Of a stretch of 64,000 nucleotides of DNA, positions 6,856 through 15,015 are shown piece after piece; the first letter of the stretch is position 1, and each line of letters begins with the position of its first letter. The notes under the pieces are model-generated. The model had not been told where the DNA came from. It saw only the letters and a program-made list of their open reading frames with translations, and did no database searches. The translations under genes were made by a program, and so were the position numbers. Source of the stretch: Usitatibacter sp035624355 (GTDB lineage: Bacteria > Pseudomonadota > Gammaproteobacteria > Burkholderiales > Usitatibacteraceae); assembly GCA_035624355.1 (NCBI GenBank), contig DASPRQ010000031.1, positions 1 to 64,000 of the forward strand, read 5' to 3'.

Positions 6856-7599
6856 TCAGTACATGTGCTGCCCGCCGTTGATCGCGATGTTGGCGCCGGT
6901 CACGAACGCGGCCTCGTCGGAGGCGAGGTAGGCGCACAGGCCCGCCACCTCCTCGGGCCTGCCCAGGCGCCCGAGCGGGATCTGCGGGATGATCTTGGTG
7001 TCCAGCACGTCCCTGGGGATCGCGAGCACCATCTGGGTCCCGATGTAGCCGGGCGAGATCGTGTTCACCGTGACGCCCTTGCGCGCCACTTCGAGCGCGA
7101 GCGCCTTGGTGAAGCCGTGCATGCCCGCCTTCGCCGCCGAGTAGTTGGTCTGGCCGAAGGCGCCCTTCTGCCCGTTCACGCTCGAGACGTTGATGACGCG
7201 CCCCCAGCCGCGCTCGACCATCCCGTCCACGATGGGCTTGGTCACGTTGAAGACGCTGTCGAGGTTGGTCCGGATCACCGCGTCCCAGTCGACCTTGGTC
7301 ATCTTCTTGAAGGTCATGTCGCGCGTGATGCCGGCGTTGTTGATGAGGATGTCGATGGGCCCGACCTCCTTGGTCACGTGGTCCACCATCGCCGCGCACG
7401 AATCGAAGTCCGCGACGTCGCAGGGGAAGGCGGAGAAGTGGTAGTCGCGCTCGGCCATCTCCTTGAGCCACGCCTCGTGCTTCACGTTGCCCGGGGAATA
7501 GGTGACCACCACCTTGATGCCCATGCGCGCGAGCTTCATGCAGATCGCCTCGCCGAGGCCCCCCATCCCGCCCGTCACCAGGGCGATCCTTTGCGTCAT
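6856..7599 (-). CDS. phaB: Acetoacetyl-CoA reductase (PhaB), copy 2
   Basis: This encodes 247 residues. TGGMGGLG (residues 9-16), NNAGITRD, NVSSVNGQ and the catalytic TNYSAAKAG, with the C-terminus AINGGQHMY, match class I-cluster PhaB closely. GGAGGAGACGTC precedes the ATG. It lies 106 bases downstream of phaC on the same strand, so phaC-phaB is the likely PHA biosynthetic operon. The ketothiolase phaA that often sits between them is absent here. Confidence 0.93.
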   Translation of the reverse strand: MTQRIALVTGGMGGLGEAICMKLARMGIKVVVTYSPGNVKHEAWLKEMAERDYHFSAFPCDVADFDSCAAMVDHVTKEVGPIDILINNAGITRDMTFKKMTKVDWDAVIRTNLDSVFNVTKPIVDGMVERGWGRVINVSSVNGQKGAFGQTNYSAAKAGMHGFTKALALEVARKGVTVNTISPGYIGTQMVLAIPRDVLDTKIIPQIPLGRLGRPEEVAGLCAYLASDEAAFVTGANIAINGGQHMY

Positions 7600-7705
7600 G
7601 ACGTCTCCTCCTCGGTGTCTCGCCCTCGATCCCGCCGCTCGTTCCCGCCTGCGTCCTCGCGCCCCGGGCGCCGGATCGCGATCGGGATGAAGTCGCGAAA
7701 GCCGA

Positions 7706-9433
7706 TCACGCCCGCTCCTTCACGTAGCGCCCCGGCGCGGGCTCGATCGGCTCGTGGCCCGCATCTCCCAGGCGCCTGCGCGCCGGCACGAGCTTGCCGG
7801 CGTGGGGCTCGATCCAGCGCGTCCATTCCGGCCACCAGCTTCCGGGCAGTTCCTGCGCCTTCGCGAACCACTGGTCCGCGTCCGCCTCCAGCCCGGGGCT
7901 CACCCAGTAGCTGCGCTTGTTCTTCGAGGCCGGGTTGATCGTCCCCGCGATGTGGCCGCTCGCCCCGAGCACGAACTTCGCCCGGCTGCCGAGCGTGAGC
8001 GCGCTGCGATAGCCGCCCCGCCACGGCACGATGTGGTCCTCGCGCGCGGAGAAGACGAAGCTCGGCAGCGTGAGGCGCTTGAGGCTCACCTTCTGCCCGC
8101 ACATCGTGAGGGCGTCGGGCTTCGCGAGCTTGTTGTCCTGGTAGGTGTTGCGCAGGTAGTAGGCGTACATCGGCCCCGGCAGGTTCGTCGCGTCGGAGTT
8201 CCAGAACAGCAGGTCGAAGGCCGGGGGCTGACGCCCCTTGAGGTAGTTGTTCACCACGTACGGCCAGACGAGGTCGTTGGCGCGCAGGCTCGAGAAGGCG
8301 CTCGCGAGCTCGCCGCCCGGGACGAGACCGCCCTTGCGCAGCTGCTTCTCGCGCTTCGCCACGAACTTCTCGTCGATGTAGACGCGGATCTCGCCCACGT
8401 CGGTGAATTCGAGCAGCGTCGTGAGGAGCGTGAGGCTCGCGACCGGGTGCTCGCCTTGGGCCTCCAGCACGGCTAGCGCGGCGGCGAGGAGCGTCCCGCC
8501 GATGCAGAAGCCCAGCGCGTTGATCCGCTCCTGCTTCGTGATGCGCCGCACCTCCTCGAGGGGCGCGAGGACCCCGTCGCGCAGGTAGTCGTCCCAGGTG
8601 AGGTGGTCCTGTCCCGCCTTGACGTTGCGCCACGACACCATGAAGACCGTGTGGCCCTGCTCGACGGCGTAGCGCACGAGCGAGTTCTCGGGCTGCAGGT
8701 CCATGATGTAGAACTTGTTGATGCACGGCGGCACCATGAGCAGCGGCCGCTCGTGCACCTTCGCGGTGAGCGGGGCGTACTGGACGAGCTGCACCAGCGC
8801 GTTCTCCCACACGACCGCGCCCTTGGAGACCGCGATGTTGCGCCCGACCTCGAAGGCCCCCTCGTCGGTCATGGAGATGCGCCCCTTGCCGAGGTCGCCC
8901 AGCAGGTTCTTCAGGCCCTCCTGGAGCGTCTCGCCGCGGCTCTCCATCGCCGCCTTGATGGCCTCGGGGTTGGTGAGCAGGTAGTTCGAGGGCGCGGCCG
9001 CGTCGAGGTACTGGCGCATGAAGAAGCGCATGCGCTGCTTGGCGTGGCCGTCGAGGCCCGAGACCTCCACGGCCTCCATCATCATCCTCGAGGTGAGCAG
9101 GTAGGAGTCTCGGAAGTACCGGAACACGGGCAGGTCGTTCCATTCGGGCGCCGAGAAGCGCTTGTCCGCGATCGGCGGCGCCCCGGCGGGCGGCGGATGG
9201 AGCGCGTGCAGCCACACCCGGAACTGCTCCTGCATGTAGCGGTTCTGCAGGTCGAGCATCGTCTCCGGCTTCTCGGAGAGCGACTCGAGCCATGCGCGGT
9301 AGGCCTCGGCGAAGCCGGCCATCACCTGCGGCGTGGCGCCCTCGCCCCCCGCGGCGGCGGCGAGCCGGTCGTTCGAGGCGCGCAGGCGCTCGGCGAGCTC
9401 CTCGGCGTTGGGCGGCGGACCGTTCTTCGGCAT
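7706..9433 (-). CDS. phaC: Class I poly(R)-hydroxyalkanoate synthase PhaC
   Basis: This encodes 575 residues. The N-terminal PhaC_N domain is followed by an alpha/beta-hydrolase core with the lipase-like box GFCIGG. The catalytic triad is Cys310, Asp466 (SAREDHIVPW) and His494 (GASGHIAG), spaced as in the Ralstonia enzyme. It polymerises 3-hydroxybutyryl-CoA on the granule surface. The length is typical for class I (one subunit, no PhaE or PhaR synthase partner). It is transcribed toward phaB copy 2. Confidence 0.95.
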   Translation of the reverse strand: MPKNGPPPNAEELAERLRASNDRLAAAAGGEGATPQVMAGFAEAYRAWLESLSEKPETMLDLQNRYMQEQFRVWLHALHPPPAGAPPIADKRFSAPEWNDLPVFRYFRDSYLLTSRMMMEAVEVSGLDGHAKQRMRFFMRQYLDAAAPSNYLLTNPEAIKAAMESRGETLQEGLKNLLGDLGKGRISMTDEGAFEVGRNIAVSKGAVVWENALVQLVQYAPLTAKVHERPLLMVPPCINKFYIMDLQPENSLVRYAVEQGHTVFMVSWRNVKAGQDHLTWDDYLRDGVLAPLEEVRRITKQERINALGFCIGGTLLAAALAVLEAQGEHPVASLTLLTTLLEFTDVGEIRVYIDEKFVAKREKQLRKGGLVPGGELASAFSSLRANDLVWPYVVNNYLKGRQPPAFDLLFWNSDATNLPGPMYAYYLRNTYQDNKLAKPDALTMCGQKVSLKRLTLPSFVFSAREDHIVPWRGGYRSALTLGSRAKFVLGASGHIAGTINPASKNKRSYWVSPGLEADADQWFAKAQELPGSWWPEWTRWIEPHAGKLVPARRRLGDAGHEPIEPAPGRYVKERA

Positions 9434-9458
9434 GGCGGTGGCTCGATGGACGATTCCA

Positions 9459-10241
9459 TTATGCCCCGGGCAGGAGCGCCGCGTGGACGCCCCAGATGCA
9501 GGCGATGCCGAGCGCGATGAACAGCACCTGCGCGAGCGACTCGCCGAGGGCGGTGCGGCGGTGCAGCCCCGGGATGAGGTCCGCCACCGCGATGTAGATC
9601 ATGCTCGCCGCGGCCACCGCGAGGACCTCCGGGATCCACGTGTTCACCGCCGAGAGCGCGAAGTACGCGGCCACGGCGCCCACCGTCGCCGCGAGCCCCG
9701 AGAGCACGTTCAGCGCGAGCGCCTTGGCACGCCCGAACCCCGAGTGCAGCAGCACCAGGAAATCCCCGATCTCCTGGGGAATCTCGTGGGCGATGATGGC
9801 GAGCGAGGTGACCACCCCGATCTTCACGTCGGTGAGGAAGGCGCTCGCGATGATCACGCCGTCGGTCACGTTGTGGAAGCCGTCCCCGAAGATGATCATC
9901 CAGCCCACGCTGCGCCCGCCGCCGTGGCCGTGCACCGGCCCCACCGCCGCCTCGCCCTCCTCGCCGTGGTGGTGATGGTGGCGCCAGAGCAGCAGCTTCT
10001 CGAGCACGAAGAAGGCGAGGAGCCCCCCGAGGATCCAGGCCGCGGTGCGGCCGGGATCCTTCGTCTCCTCGAAGAGGTGCGGCAGGATGTCGAGGAACGC
10101 GGCCCCGAGCATGGCGCCCACCGCGAAGCTCACCAGCGTCGGGATCCAGCGCTCCTGCACGCGGAAGGCGACGAGGGCGGCGATCGCGAGCGACAGCAGC
10201 GTGCCGACGAGCGAGGCGGCGAGGATCCAGGCGAGGATCAC
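9459..10241 (-). CDS. ZIP-family metal ion transporter
   Basis: This encodes 260 residues and about eight membrane segments. The variable loop is His-rich (HHHHHGEEGEA and HGHGGG). The two signature metal-binding helices are present: DGFHNVTDGVIIASAF and HEIPQEIGDFLVL. ZIP proteins move zinc or other divalent metals into the cytoplasm. The GTG start overlaps the pgeF stop (GTGA), so it is co-translated in the rluD-pgeF-ZIP operon. The cognate metal cannot be read from sequence. Confidence 0.9.
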   Translation of the reverse strand: MILAWILAASLVGTLLSLAIAALVAFRVQERWIPTLVSFAVGAMLGAAFLDILPHLFEETKDPGRTAAWILGGLLAFFVLEKLLLWRHHHHHGEEGEAAVGPVHGHGGGRSVGWMIIFGDGFHNVTDGVIIASAFLTDVKIGVVTSLAIIAHEIPQEIGDFLVLLHSGFGRAKALALNVLSGLAATVGAVAAYFALSAVNTWIPEVLAVAAASMIYIAVADLIPGLHRRTALGESLAQVLFIALGIACIWGVHAALLPGA

Positions 10242-11014
10242 GGCTCGATCCAGATGAAGGCGCCCATGCGCCCGCTGCGCTTCTCGCGCCGGTAGGAGAA
10301 GAAGCGCTGGTTCTCGCGATGGGTGCAGAAGCCGCCGCCGTGCACGCGCGCCACGCCCGCGCGCGCGAGGCGTCGCCGCGCGAGCGCGTAGAGGTCGGCC
10401 AGGTACTTTCCGGCGCCGCGGGGCCGGAACGCGACGCCCGCCCCGGGGTCGCCGGCGACGAAGGCCTCGCGCACCTCCGGGCCGACCTCGAAGGCCTCGG
10501 GGCCGATCGCCGGCCCCATCCACGCGAGGAGCGTGGCCGGATCCGCGTCCATCGCGAGCACCGCGTTCTCGATCACCCCGGCCGACATCCCCCGCCAGCC
10601 TGCGTGGGCTACCGCCACGCGCGTGCCCTGCTCGTCGGCCAGCAGCACGGGCATGCAGTCGGCGACGAGGACCGCGCAAACGCGCTCGGCGCTGCGGGCG
10701 ACCGCGGCGTCGGCGCGGGGAACCTCGCGTGGGTCGAGCTCGTCGAGCACGGCGACGCTGCTGCCGTGCACCTGGTCGAGCCAGCGCGGCGCCTCGGGCA
10801 GCATCTCGCGCACGATGAGGCGGTTGCGCTCGACGTTGCCCGGCGCGTCGCCGCCGCGGCTGCCGAGGTTGAGCGACCCGTACTCGCCGGCGCTCACCCC
10901 GCCCGAGCGCGTGGTCACGAACGCCCGGACGCGCGGGGAAGCGGGCCATTCGGGCACGACCCAGTGCGCCCCGTGGCGGGCGAGGCGCTCGCGCATCGAC
11001 GACTGCCAGCTCAT
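10238..11014 (-). CDS. pgeF: Multicopper-oxidase-fold (YfiH/PgeF) family protein
   Basis: This encodes 258 residues of the Cu-oxidase_4 family. The metal-site residues are visible in QVHGSSV, VLVADCMPVLL (Cys) and VAHAGWRG (His). Members have been described as purine nucleoside phosphorylase or peptidoglycan-editing factors. The ATG overlaps the rluD stop (ATGA), and rluD-pgeF is a widely conserved pair. Longer upstream starts would lie inside rluD and are rejected. Confidence 0.9.
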   Translation of the reverse strand: MSWQSSMRERLARHGAHWVVPEWPASPRVRAFVTTRSGGVSAGEYGSLNLGSRGGDAPGNVERNRLIVREMLPEAPRWLDQVHGSSVAVLDELDPREVPRADAAVARSAERVCAVLVADCMPVLLADEQGTRVAVAHAGWRGMSAGVIENAVLAMDADPATLLAWMGPAIGPEAFEVGPEVREAFVAGDPGAGVAFRPRGAGKYLADLYALARRRLARAGVARVHGGGFCTHRENQRFFSYRREKRSGRMGAFIWIEP

Positions 11015-11961
11015 GGGGCGCGCAGCCTCGCCAGCAGCTCGCGCAGGTCCGCCGGGATGGGGGCGGTGAAGCGCACGGCCCGCCCGTCGCGGGGGTGCCG
11101 GAACGCGAGCTTCCACGCGTGCAACGCCTGGCGGGGAATGAGCCGCGCGCCGCGCCCCCCGTAAACCGGGTCGCCCTCGAGGGGGTGGCCGATGGAGGCG
11201 AGGTGCACGCGGATCTGGTGGGTGCGGCCCGTCTCCAGGTCGCACTCGAGGAGGGTGTGGCGCGCGAAGGCTTCCCGCACGCGGTAGTGCGTCACCGCCG
11301 GCCGTCCGGCCGCGACCACCGCCATGCGCGTGCGGTGCACGGGGTGGCGCCCGACGGGAGCGTCCACGGTCCCGGGCCCGGCGAGGCGGCCGCGCACGAG
11401 CGCGAGGTAGGTGCGCTTGACCGTGCGCGCGCGAAGCTCGCGCGCGAGGTGCGCCTGCGCCGCCTCGTTCTTCGCCACCACGAGCAGCCCGCTCGTGTCC
11501 TTGTCCAGGCGGTGGACGATGCCCGCGCGGGGCAGGGCCGCGGTGCCGGGCGCGTGGTGCAACAGGGCGTTGAGCATCGTCCCGGAGCGGTGGCCGCTGC
11601 CCGGATGCACGACCAGCCCGGCAGGCTTGTCCACGACGAGCAGGTCCTCGTCCTCGTGGATCACCGGCAGCTCGATGGGCTCCGGGTGCGACGCCTCGTC
11701 GGCCGGGCGCGGCGCGAGCACCACCTCGACCGCCTCCCCGCTCCGAACCTTCCCCCGCGGGGGCAGGCGGCGGCCGTCGACCGTCACGTGGCCTTCCTCG
11801 ATCAGCCTCGCGAGGCGGCTGCGCGACTCGCGGGGCAGCAGGCGCGCGAGCGCCTGGTCGAGCCGCAGCCCCGCCATCTCGAGGGGAATCGTCACGCGCA
11901 CCGCGGCGCCGGGACGCGGCGGCGCGCTATAATTCCCCGTTCCCGGATCCGGATTCCCCAT
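11011..11961 (-). CDS. rluD: 23S rRNA pseudouridine synthase RluD
   Basis: This is an RluD-type enzyme with an N-terminal S4 RNA-binding domain (LDQALARLLPRESRSRLARLI) and a catalytic domain with the motif HRLDKDTSGL, whose Asp is the catalytic residue, and GRTHQIRVHL. It modifies helix 69 of 23S rRNA. The start is uncertain. The ATG at 11961 shares the tetranucleotide CATG with the bamD start on the other strand and has no clear ribosome-binding site. GTG codons at 11901 and 11895 lie just before the S4 domain. The divergent rluD/bamD arrangement is conserved in many proteobacteria. Confidence 0.9.
   Translation of the reverse strand: MGNPDPGTGNYSAPPRPGAAVRVTIPLEMAGLRLDQALARLLPRESRSRLARLIEEGHVTVDGRRLPPRGKVRSGEAVEVVLAPRPADEASHPEPIELPVIHEDEDLLVVDKPAGLVVHPGSGHRSGTMLNALLHHAPGTAALPRAGIVHRLDKDTSGLLVVAKNEAAQAHLARELRARTVKRTYLALVRGRLAGPGTVDAPVGRHPVHRTRMAVVAAGRPAVTHYRVREAFARHTLLECDLETGRTHQIRVHLASIGHPLEGDPVYGGRGARLIPRQALHAWKLAFRHPRDGRAVRFTAPIPADLRELLARLRAP
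11928..11933 (+). promoter_or_regulatory. Probable -10 element for bamD
   Basis: A perfect TATAAT lies 27 bases before the bamD ATG. No convincing -35 is present at 17 bases (GGCGCC), and only weak matches occur nearby. If used, the transcript would have a leader of about 20 bases and the promoter would sit inside the predicted 5-prime end of rluD. Confidence 0.5.
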
Positions 11962-12760
11962 GAACCGAAGTGTAACGGCATCGGCCGCGCTGATCCTCGC
12001 CGCGGCGCTCGCGGGCTGCAGCTGGTTCTCGAGCAAGGAAGAGCAGCGCAAGACCTGGACGGCCGAGCAGTACTACAACGCCGCCCGGGAGCAGCTCGAC
12101 GAGCACAACTGGGAGCAGGCCTCCAAGCTCTACGAGGAGCTCGAGTCGAAGTATCCCTACGGCCGCTACGCCCAGCAGGCGCAGCTCGACGTCGCCTACG
12201 CGTACTACAAGCAGGACGACATCGCCCAGGCCGTGTCGGCCTCCGAGAAGTTCGTGAAGCTGCACCCGAACCATCCCAACGTGGACTACGCGCTCTACAT
12301 CCGCGGGCTCGCCAACTTCCGCGAGGACCTCGGGTTCGCCTCGCGCCTCGTGAAGCAGGACCTCGCCGACCGCGACGTGAAGTCCGCGCGCGAGTCGTTC
12401 GAGGTGTTCAAGGAGCTGGTCACCCGCTTCCCGGACAGCCGCTACGCGGCGGATTCGCGCGAGCGCATGGCCTACCTCGTCGAGGCCCTGGCCCGCCACG
12501 AGGTGAAGGTCGCGCGCTACTACATGGCGCGCGGCGCCTACCTCGCCGCCGCCAACCGCGCCCAGGACTGCATCGTCCACTTCCCGCATTCGGCCGCGCG
12601 CCGCGACGCGCTCGAGATCATGATCGAGGCCTACGACCGCATGGGGCTGAAGGCTCTGCGCGACGACACGCGCAGCGTGCTCGCGAAGAACTATCCCGAC
12701 GATCCCCTCGTCACCCAGGGGCACAACCGCTCCTCGTCCTGGTGGAAGTTCTGGGACTGA
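11960..12760 (+). CDS. bamD: Outer membrane protein assembly factor BamD
   Basis: This encodes a 266-residue lipoprotein with lipobox LAGC (Cys20) and TPR-like helical repeats (YYNAAREQLDEHNWEQASKLY, then AQLDVAYAYYKQDD). It ends at an aromatic tail (SWWKFWD). BamD is an essential member of the BAM complex that inserts beta-barrel proteins in the outer membrane. The length (about 245-270) and order of repeats match the family. It is divergent from rluD and converges with ppk. Confidence 0.94.
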   Translation: MNRSVTASAALILAAALAGCSWFSSKEEQRKTWTAEQYYNAAREQLDEHNWEQASKLYEELESKYPYGRYAQQAQLDVAYAYYKQDDIAQAVSASEKFVKLHPNHPNVDYALYIRGLANFREDLGFASRLVKQDLADRDVKSARESFEVFKELVTRFPDSRYAADSRERMAYLVEALARHEVKVARYYMARGAYLAAANRAQDCIVHFPHSAARRDALEIMIEAYDRMGLKALRDDTRSVLAKNYPDDPLVTQGHNRSSSWWKFWD

Positions 12761-12770
12761 GGCGCCCGCC

Positions 12771-14957
12771 CTATCCCTTCCTCGCCACCTTCCCTTTCTT
12801 CGCGCCCTTCTTCGTAGCGCCCTTCTTCTTCGCGCCCTTCGCCCGCTCGCGCGTCTCCGGCGGCTTCGCGAGCGCCCTGAGCAGCTCCGCCTGGGCGCAG
12901 CGCGCCTTCGCCCGGCCGCGCCTCGTCCGCCGGAAGGATCCGTCGGGCTGCATGTCCCAGGCCTGGACGTTGTCCTCGAGGTAGGGCCGCAGCCCCTCGC
13001 GGATCACGCGCCGGCGCAGCTTCGGGTCGAGCACCGGGAAGCACAGCTCGATGCGGCGGAAGAAGTTGCGGTCCATCCAGTCGGCGCTCGAAAGGTATAC
13101 CCGCGACTCCCCGCCGCCCCGGAAGAGGAAGATGCGCGTGTGCTCGAGGAAGCGCCCGATGATCGAGCGCACGCGGATGTTCTCCGAGAGCTTCGGCACC
13201 CCCGGGCGCAGGGCGCACACGCCGCGCACGATGAGGTCGACTTTCACGCCGGCCTGGGAGGCCTTGTAGAGCGCCTCGATCACCTGCGGCTCGAGCAGCG
13301 CGTTCATCTTGGCCACGATGCGCGCGGGCTTGCCCGCCCGCGCGAAGCGCGTCTCGGCCTCGATCGCCTCGAGGATGCGCGCGTGCAGCGTGAAGGGCGA
13401 GCTCCAGATGTGCTTGAGCTTCGTCGCCTTGCCGAGCCCCGTGAGCTGCTGGAACACCTCGTTCACGTCCGCGCCGATCGCCTCGCGGGCCGTGAGCAGG
13501 TCGAAGTCCGTGTAGAAGCGCGCCGTGCGCGCATGGTAGTTGCCGGTGCCGAGGTGGCAGTAGCGCACGAGCCGCCCCTCCTCGCGCCGCACGACCATGG
13601 CCATCTTCGCGTGGGTCTTGTGGCCGACGACGCCGTAGACCACGTGGGCGCCGACCTCCTCGAGGCGCGCCGCCCAGTTGATGTTCGCCTCCTCGTCGAA
13701 GCGGGCCATGAGCTCGACGACGACGGTCACCTCCTTGCCGTTGCGCGCCGCCTCGATGAGCGTCTGCATGATCACCGAGTCGGTCCCGGTCCGGTAGACG
13801 GTCTGCTTGATCGCCACCACCATCGGGTCGTGGGCCGCCTGGCGGATCAGCTCGATCACCGGCGTGAACGCCTGGAAGGGGCGGTGCAGCAGGATGTCGC
13901 CCTTGCGCAGCGTCGCGAAGAGGTCCACGCCCTTCGTGAACGCCTTGGGCAGCCCCTGGGTGAACGGCGGGTACTGGAGGTCGGGGCGGTTCACCTTCTC
14001 GGGCACGTTCATGAGGCGCACGAGGTTCACCGGCCCCTGCACCACGTACAGGTCGTCGCCCTCGAGCCCGAACTGGGAAAGCAGGAAGCGGGTCATCGAC
14101 TCCGACATGTTGTCGGCCACCTCGAGGCGCACCGCGTCGCCGAAGTGGCGCTGCGGCAGCTCCCCCTGGAGCGCCTGGCGGAGGTCCTTCACCTCCTCCT
14201 CCTCGACGAAGAGGTCGGAGTTGCGCGTCACGCGGAACTGGTAGCAGCCGAGCACGTTCATCCCCGCGAAGAGCTCGGCCACGTGCGCGTGCAGCACCGA
14301 GGTGAGGAAGATGAAGTCGTCGCGCCCCTCGGCCACGTCCTTCGGAAGGTGGATCACCCGGGGGAGCACGCGGGGGGCCTGCACGATCGCCGCCCGGGTG
14401 TCGCGCCCGAAGGCGTCGCGACCCTCGAGCTCCACGGCGAAGTTGAGGCTCTTGTTGAACACGCGCGGGAAGGGATGCGCGGGATCGAGCCCGATGGGCG
14501 TGAGCACCGGCATCATCTCGCGGAAGAAGTAGTCCCGGATCCACTCCTGCTGCGCGGGGTTCCACTGGGAGCGGCGCAGGAAGCGGATGCCCTCCCGCGC
14601 GAGCGCCGGGATGATCTCCTCGTTGAAGAGGCGGTACTGCCTCTCGACGATGACCTGGGCGCGCGCGGCCACTTGCCGGAAGACCTCGAGCGGCGTGAGC
14701 CCGTCGGGACCGGAGGCCCCCGAGCCCATCTTGATCTGCTCCTTCACGCCGGAGAGCCGGATCTCGAAGAACTCGTCCAGGTTCGACGAGACGATGCACA
14801 GGAAGTGCAGGCGCTCGAGCGCCGGAATGGTGCGGTCTTCGGCCTGGGCGAGCACCCGGCGGTTGAACTCCAGGGCCTGGAGCTCGCGGTTGAGGAAGTG
14901 CTCGCGCGCGTGGCGCGTGGCGCGATCGCCGTCCTTCGGCTTGGGCTTTTTCGGCAT
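12771..14957 (-). CDS. ppk: Polyphosphate kinase 1 with Lys/Ala-rich tail
   Basis: This encodes 728 residues that polymerise ATP gamma-phosphate into polyphosphate. The N domain starts at FLNRELQALEFNRRVL. Conserved motifs include SNLDEFFEIR and VELMARFDEEANI, and the phospholipase-D-like histidine motifs HKTHAKM and LEHTRIFLF. After the catalytic end (near DGSFRR) an extra 45-residue tail is rich in Lys, Ala and Gly repeats (KGAKKKGATKKGAKKGK). The ATG at 14957 is chosen because conserved sequence begins within 20 residues. The gene is divergent from ppx with a 58-base spacer. Confidence 0.95.
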   Translation of the reverse strand: MPKKPKPKDGDRATRHAREHFLNRELQALEFNRRVLAQAEDRTIPALERLHFLCIVSSNLDEFFEIRLSGVKEQIKMGSGASGPDGLTPLEVFRQVAARAQVIVERQYRLFNEEIIPALAREGIRFLRRSQWNPAQQEWIRDYFFREMMPVLTPIGLDPAHPFPRVFNKSLNFAVELEGRDAFGRDTRAAIVQAPRVLPRVIHLPKDVAEGRDDFIFLTSVLHAHVAELFAGMNVLGCYQFRVTRNSDLFVEEEEVKDLRQALQGELPQRHFGDAVRLEVADNMSESMTRFLLSQFGLEGDDLYVVQGPVNLVRLMNVPEKVNRPDLQYPPFTQGLPKAFTKGVDLFATLRKGDILLHRPFQAFTPVIELIRQAAHDPMVVAIKQTVYRTGTDSVIMQTLIEAARNGKEVTVVVELMARFDEEANINWAARLEEVGAHVVYGVVGHKTHAKMAMVVRREEGRLVRYCHLGTGNYHARTARFYTDFDLLTAREAIGADVNEVFQQLTGLGKATKLKHIWSSPFTLHARILEAIEAETRFARAGKPARIVAKMNALLEPQVIEALYKASQAGVKVDLIVRGVCALRPGVPKLSENIRVRSIIGRFLEHTRIFLFRGGGESRVYLSSADWMDRNFFRRIELCFPVLDPKLRRRVIREGLRPYLEDNVQAWDMQPDGSFRRTRRGRAKARCAQAELLRALAKPPETRERAKGAKKKGATKKGAKKGKVARKG

Positions 14958-15015
14958 GGCGCGAGAGTGTGCCATACTGCGACGCCGTGGTCTTGCGCGG
15001 CGCCTCGCTTCACCC

